Positions 62,634-64,000 of a stretch of 64,000 bases of DNA are shown piece after piece (position 1 is the stretch's first letter; each line of letters begins with the position of its first letter). Both the position numbers and the translations under genes were made by a program. Location: the NCBI GenBank assembly GCA_012513815.1, contig JAAZBM010000001.1, forward strand, positions 1-64,000, read 5' to 3'. The DNA comes from Candidatus Sumerlaeota bacterium. Lineage in GTDB: Bacteria; Sumerlaeota; Sumerlaeia; Sumerlaeales; Sumerlaeaceae. The notes under the pieces are model-generated. The model was not told where the DNA came from. It saw nothing but the letters and a program-made list of their open reading frames with translations, and searched no databases.

Positions 62634-62663
62634 CCGGCTTCATCGGACGAACCCAAGAAAATG

Positions 62664-62706
62664 AGAGCCCCCTCACAGCGCCAAACACTGCGAGGGGGCT
62701 CTTTTG
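62664..62706 (+). terminator. Terminator after the DUF4434-like gene
   Basis: AGAGCCCCCTC (62664-62674) pairs perfectly with GAGGGGGCTCT (62692-62702), followed by TTTTG. It separates convergent genes. Confidence 0.85.
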
Positions 62707-62725
62707 TATTCGTGCTGTGCCGCCG

Positions 62726-64000
62726 CTATTTGTTGTTCACTTTGCGGATTAGGGCGGCCGAGTCGCTGACGAGTTTCGCGATGCTCTGCTGATGGAAACT
62801 CACCAGTCCCAGCGTCACCTTGTCGCCCAGAGGTTTGACCCACTCTTCGGGCAGCTTCGACGCTCCGAGCAGGACGCCCAGAACGGAGCCGCATGTGGCG
62901 CCATTGCAATCTGTGTCGAAGCCGGGCTGAACGGCCATGCAAATCGTCTGCCCAAAGTCGCCGGCGCCCCATAACAGGGACGACGCGACAATTTCGGCGT
63001 TGGCGATGACGTGGCACCAGTGGTGCTTGAAGGTGTCATCCCAGCGTTCGCGGAAATCGCTCATGAACGCCTCGTGGGTCATGCCGCTGTCGTACATCTT
63101 GACGACCCGCGACAATGCGGCGTGGAGCCTGCTGCGCGTGGGAACATAGGCCAACCCGCCGATGATGACCGACCGCACATCTTTCTCAATTGCGGCTATG
63201 GCCAGCATCGCCGCCACCCACATCTCGCCGTAAATGCCATTCTTGTAATGCGAAACACACGCATCCCGCCATGCCCACCGCGCGGCCTGCTCGGGATTGC
63301 CCGGCGATGCCCATCCGAAGAAGTCCGCGCGAATCTGCGCGCCAATCCACTCGCGGTAAGGATTGCGATACAGGGCACTCGTCGGAGGTTCCATGTCCAG
63401 CAGGAAATTGCGTTGCGCCACGCGTTCCGCCGTGAACGTATGCCACGCCGGAAGTTCGTTCTGCCACGCGAACGCAACATGAACCGGCGTGAAATCACTG
63501 CCGCCGTGTTCGAGGACAAGTTTGCCGATGAACGAATAGTTCACATCGTCGTCCTCCGGCATCCCGTCCACCGTGTCAATCCACCAGAACCGCCGTTCCA
63601 TCTTATACTTTTCGCGCACATCCGCGTCCACGCTTTCGAAGGGGAGATAGCGGCGTAGGGGCCAGTTATCGGTCGCCCGCAGCATCCCCTCCAGACGGTC
63701 ACTCATCCACCCCTCGACAGGTTTACCGAGCAAGCATCCGGCCATCCGACCAAGCCATGCGCCCCGTGCCAAATCCTCGACTTGCGCGTAATCATAGGCG
63801 ACGGCGGTCTTGTAGCCCTCGCACTCCGCCAGAATGCCCTCGACGTCGGACGGTTCGGAGTACTCATAATCCGCACGGAACGGAAGCGAAATCACGGTAT
63901 CCAAAAGCTCGCCAATACGCTTTTGGTCCGCGCGTCCGGACACATCCCCTTGAGCGATAAGTCGCTCAAATTCGGCGACGACGGCTTCGGGCAATTCGCG
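62726..64000 (-). CDS. ADP-ribosylglycohydrolase-family protein (5' end beyond window)
   Basis: The frame is open to the right edge (at least 424 codons), so the true start is outside; the TTG at 63994 is only the first in-window start. RGAWLGRMAGCLLGKPVEGW begins the family domain, EDDDVNYSFIG holds the first metal aspartates and FDTDCNGATCGSVLGVLLGA the second set. ARH-type enzymes remove ADP-ribose from proteins or small molecules using two Mg2+; several bacterial members act on other N- or O-glycosides, and the secreted glycosidase next door leaves that open. The segment before about residue 75 is unassigned. Confidence 0.82.
   Translation of the reverse strand, partial: RELPEAVVAEFERLIAQGDVSGRADQKRIGELLDTVISLPFRADYEYSEPSDVEGILAECEGYKTAVAYDYAQVEDLARGAWLGRMAGCLLGKPVEGWMSDRLEGMLRATDNWPLRRYLPFESVDADVREKYKMERRFWWIDTVDGMPEDDDVNYSFIGKLVLEHGGSDFTPVHVAFAWQNELPAWHTFTAERVAQRNFLLDMEPPTSALYRNPYREWIGAQIRADFFGWASPGNPEQAARWAWRDACVSHYKNGIYGEMWVAAMLAIAAIEKDVRSVIIGGLAYVPTRSRLHAALSRVVKMYDSGMTHEAFMSDFRERWDDTFKHHWCHVIANAEIVASSLLWGAGDFGQTICMAVQPGFDTDCNGATCGSVLGVLLGASKLPEEWVKPLGDKVTLGLVSFHQQSIAKLVSDSAALIRKVNNK

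Overview
The window is a 64 kb chromosomal stretch from a diderm (Gram-negative-type) bacterium. Signs of an outer membrane and a rich surface are lipoproteins, an O-antigen-ligase-like protein, an M15 carboxypeptidase and several very large secreted proteins. Three genes begin with the prepilin leader FTLIELLIVVAIIAILAA and continue VPNFLEAQ, and two proteins carry GLUG repeats. That mix is commonest in uncultured PVC-neighbour phyla (Sumerlaeota, Hydrogenedentes, Lentisphaerae-like lineages). The phylum assignment is inference; no rRNA is present to fix it. Coding DNA is moderately GC-rich and intergenic DNA is AT-rich. I see no prophage, integrase, IS element with an intact transposase, or CRISPR array.

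Layout. 1-8 kb: a truncated undecaprenyl-phosphate sugar transferase, a hotdog thioesterase, an AmpG-like MFS carrier with an inserted soluble domain, a chagasin-like lipoprotein, malic enzyme, an M20 amidohydrolase, an AlkD-like DNA glycosylase and ribosomal protein L31. 8.2-13.6 kb: a 1,617-residue secreted repeat protein with a long leader containing a thrice-repeated decamer. 13.6-26 kb: queuosine-precursor transporter, MenA, an orphan DNA methyltransferase, a CDF metal exporter, a Kef-type antiporter, tRNA-Gly(CCC), an ornithine-cyclodeaminase-like enzyme with a TauE permease, ThrC, a GLUG protein and LeuCD.

26.2-28.7 kb: a tightly coupled gene pair that I consider the most unusual item. 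It is an SMC/ABC-like ATPase followed by a TOPRIM-like protein fused to a RAYT (REP-associated HUH transposase) domain that has kept its HUH histidines but lost the catalytic tyrosine. 28.7-36.8 kb: cyclic-di-GMP signalling genes (a degenerate GGDEF, a tandem HD-GYP protein, an intact GGDEF with a sensor) surrounding uvrA. Between uvrA and the HD-GYP gene lies a triplicated intergenic repeat in which a GC hairpin is followed, on the minus strand, by a perfect Shine-Dalgarno and an ATG.

37-47 kb: a 1,670-residue GLUG/PEGA-like/CARDB surface protein, a Wzy-type ligase with TPRs, and a DppBC permease pair without its partners. 47-52 kb: two tandem pilin-like genes, a candidate small RNA, a stand-alone winged-helix regulator with a palindromic operator, a secreted jelly-roll-like protein and FabD. 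53-54 kb: a relic regulatory switch (a frameshifted HTH gene divergent from a CI-like repressor whose catalytic serine is replaced). 54-64 kb: M15 peptidase, NIF3, a GIDE-LemA membrane fusion, a sugar-binding lipoprotein and a pilin-like gene sharing a divergent control region with two copies of a GAAAACGTTTT operator, a DUF4434-like secreted glycosidase, and an ADP-ribosylglycohydrolase running off the right edge.

Several themes recur. Export and surface display dominate. Many genes are single transcription units closed by strong hairpin terminators. Promoters of the TTGACA-17/18-TATAAT type can be read directly upstream of the pilin-like and secreted-protein genes. Function assignments rest on motifs read by eye; no database search was possible.
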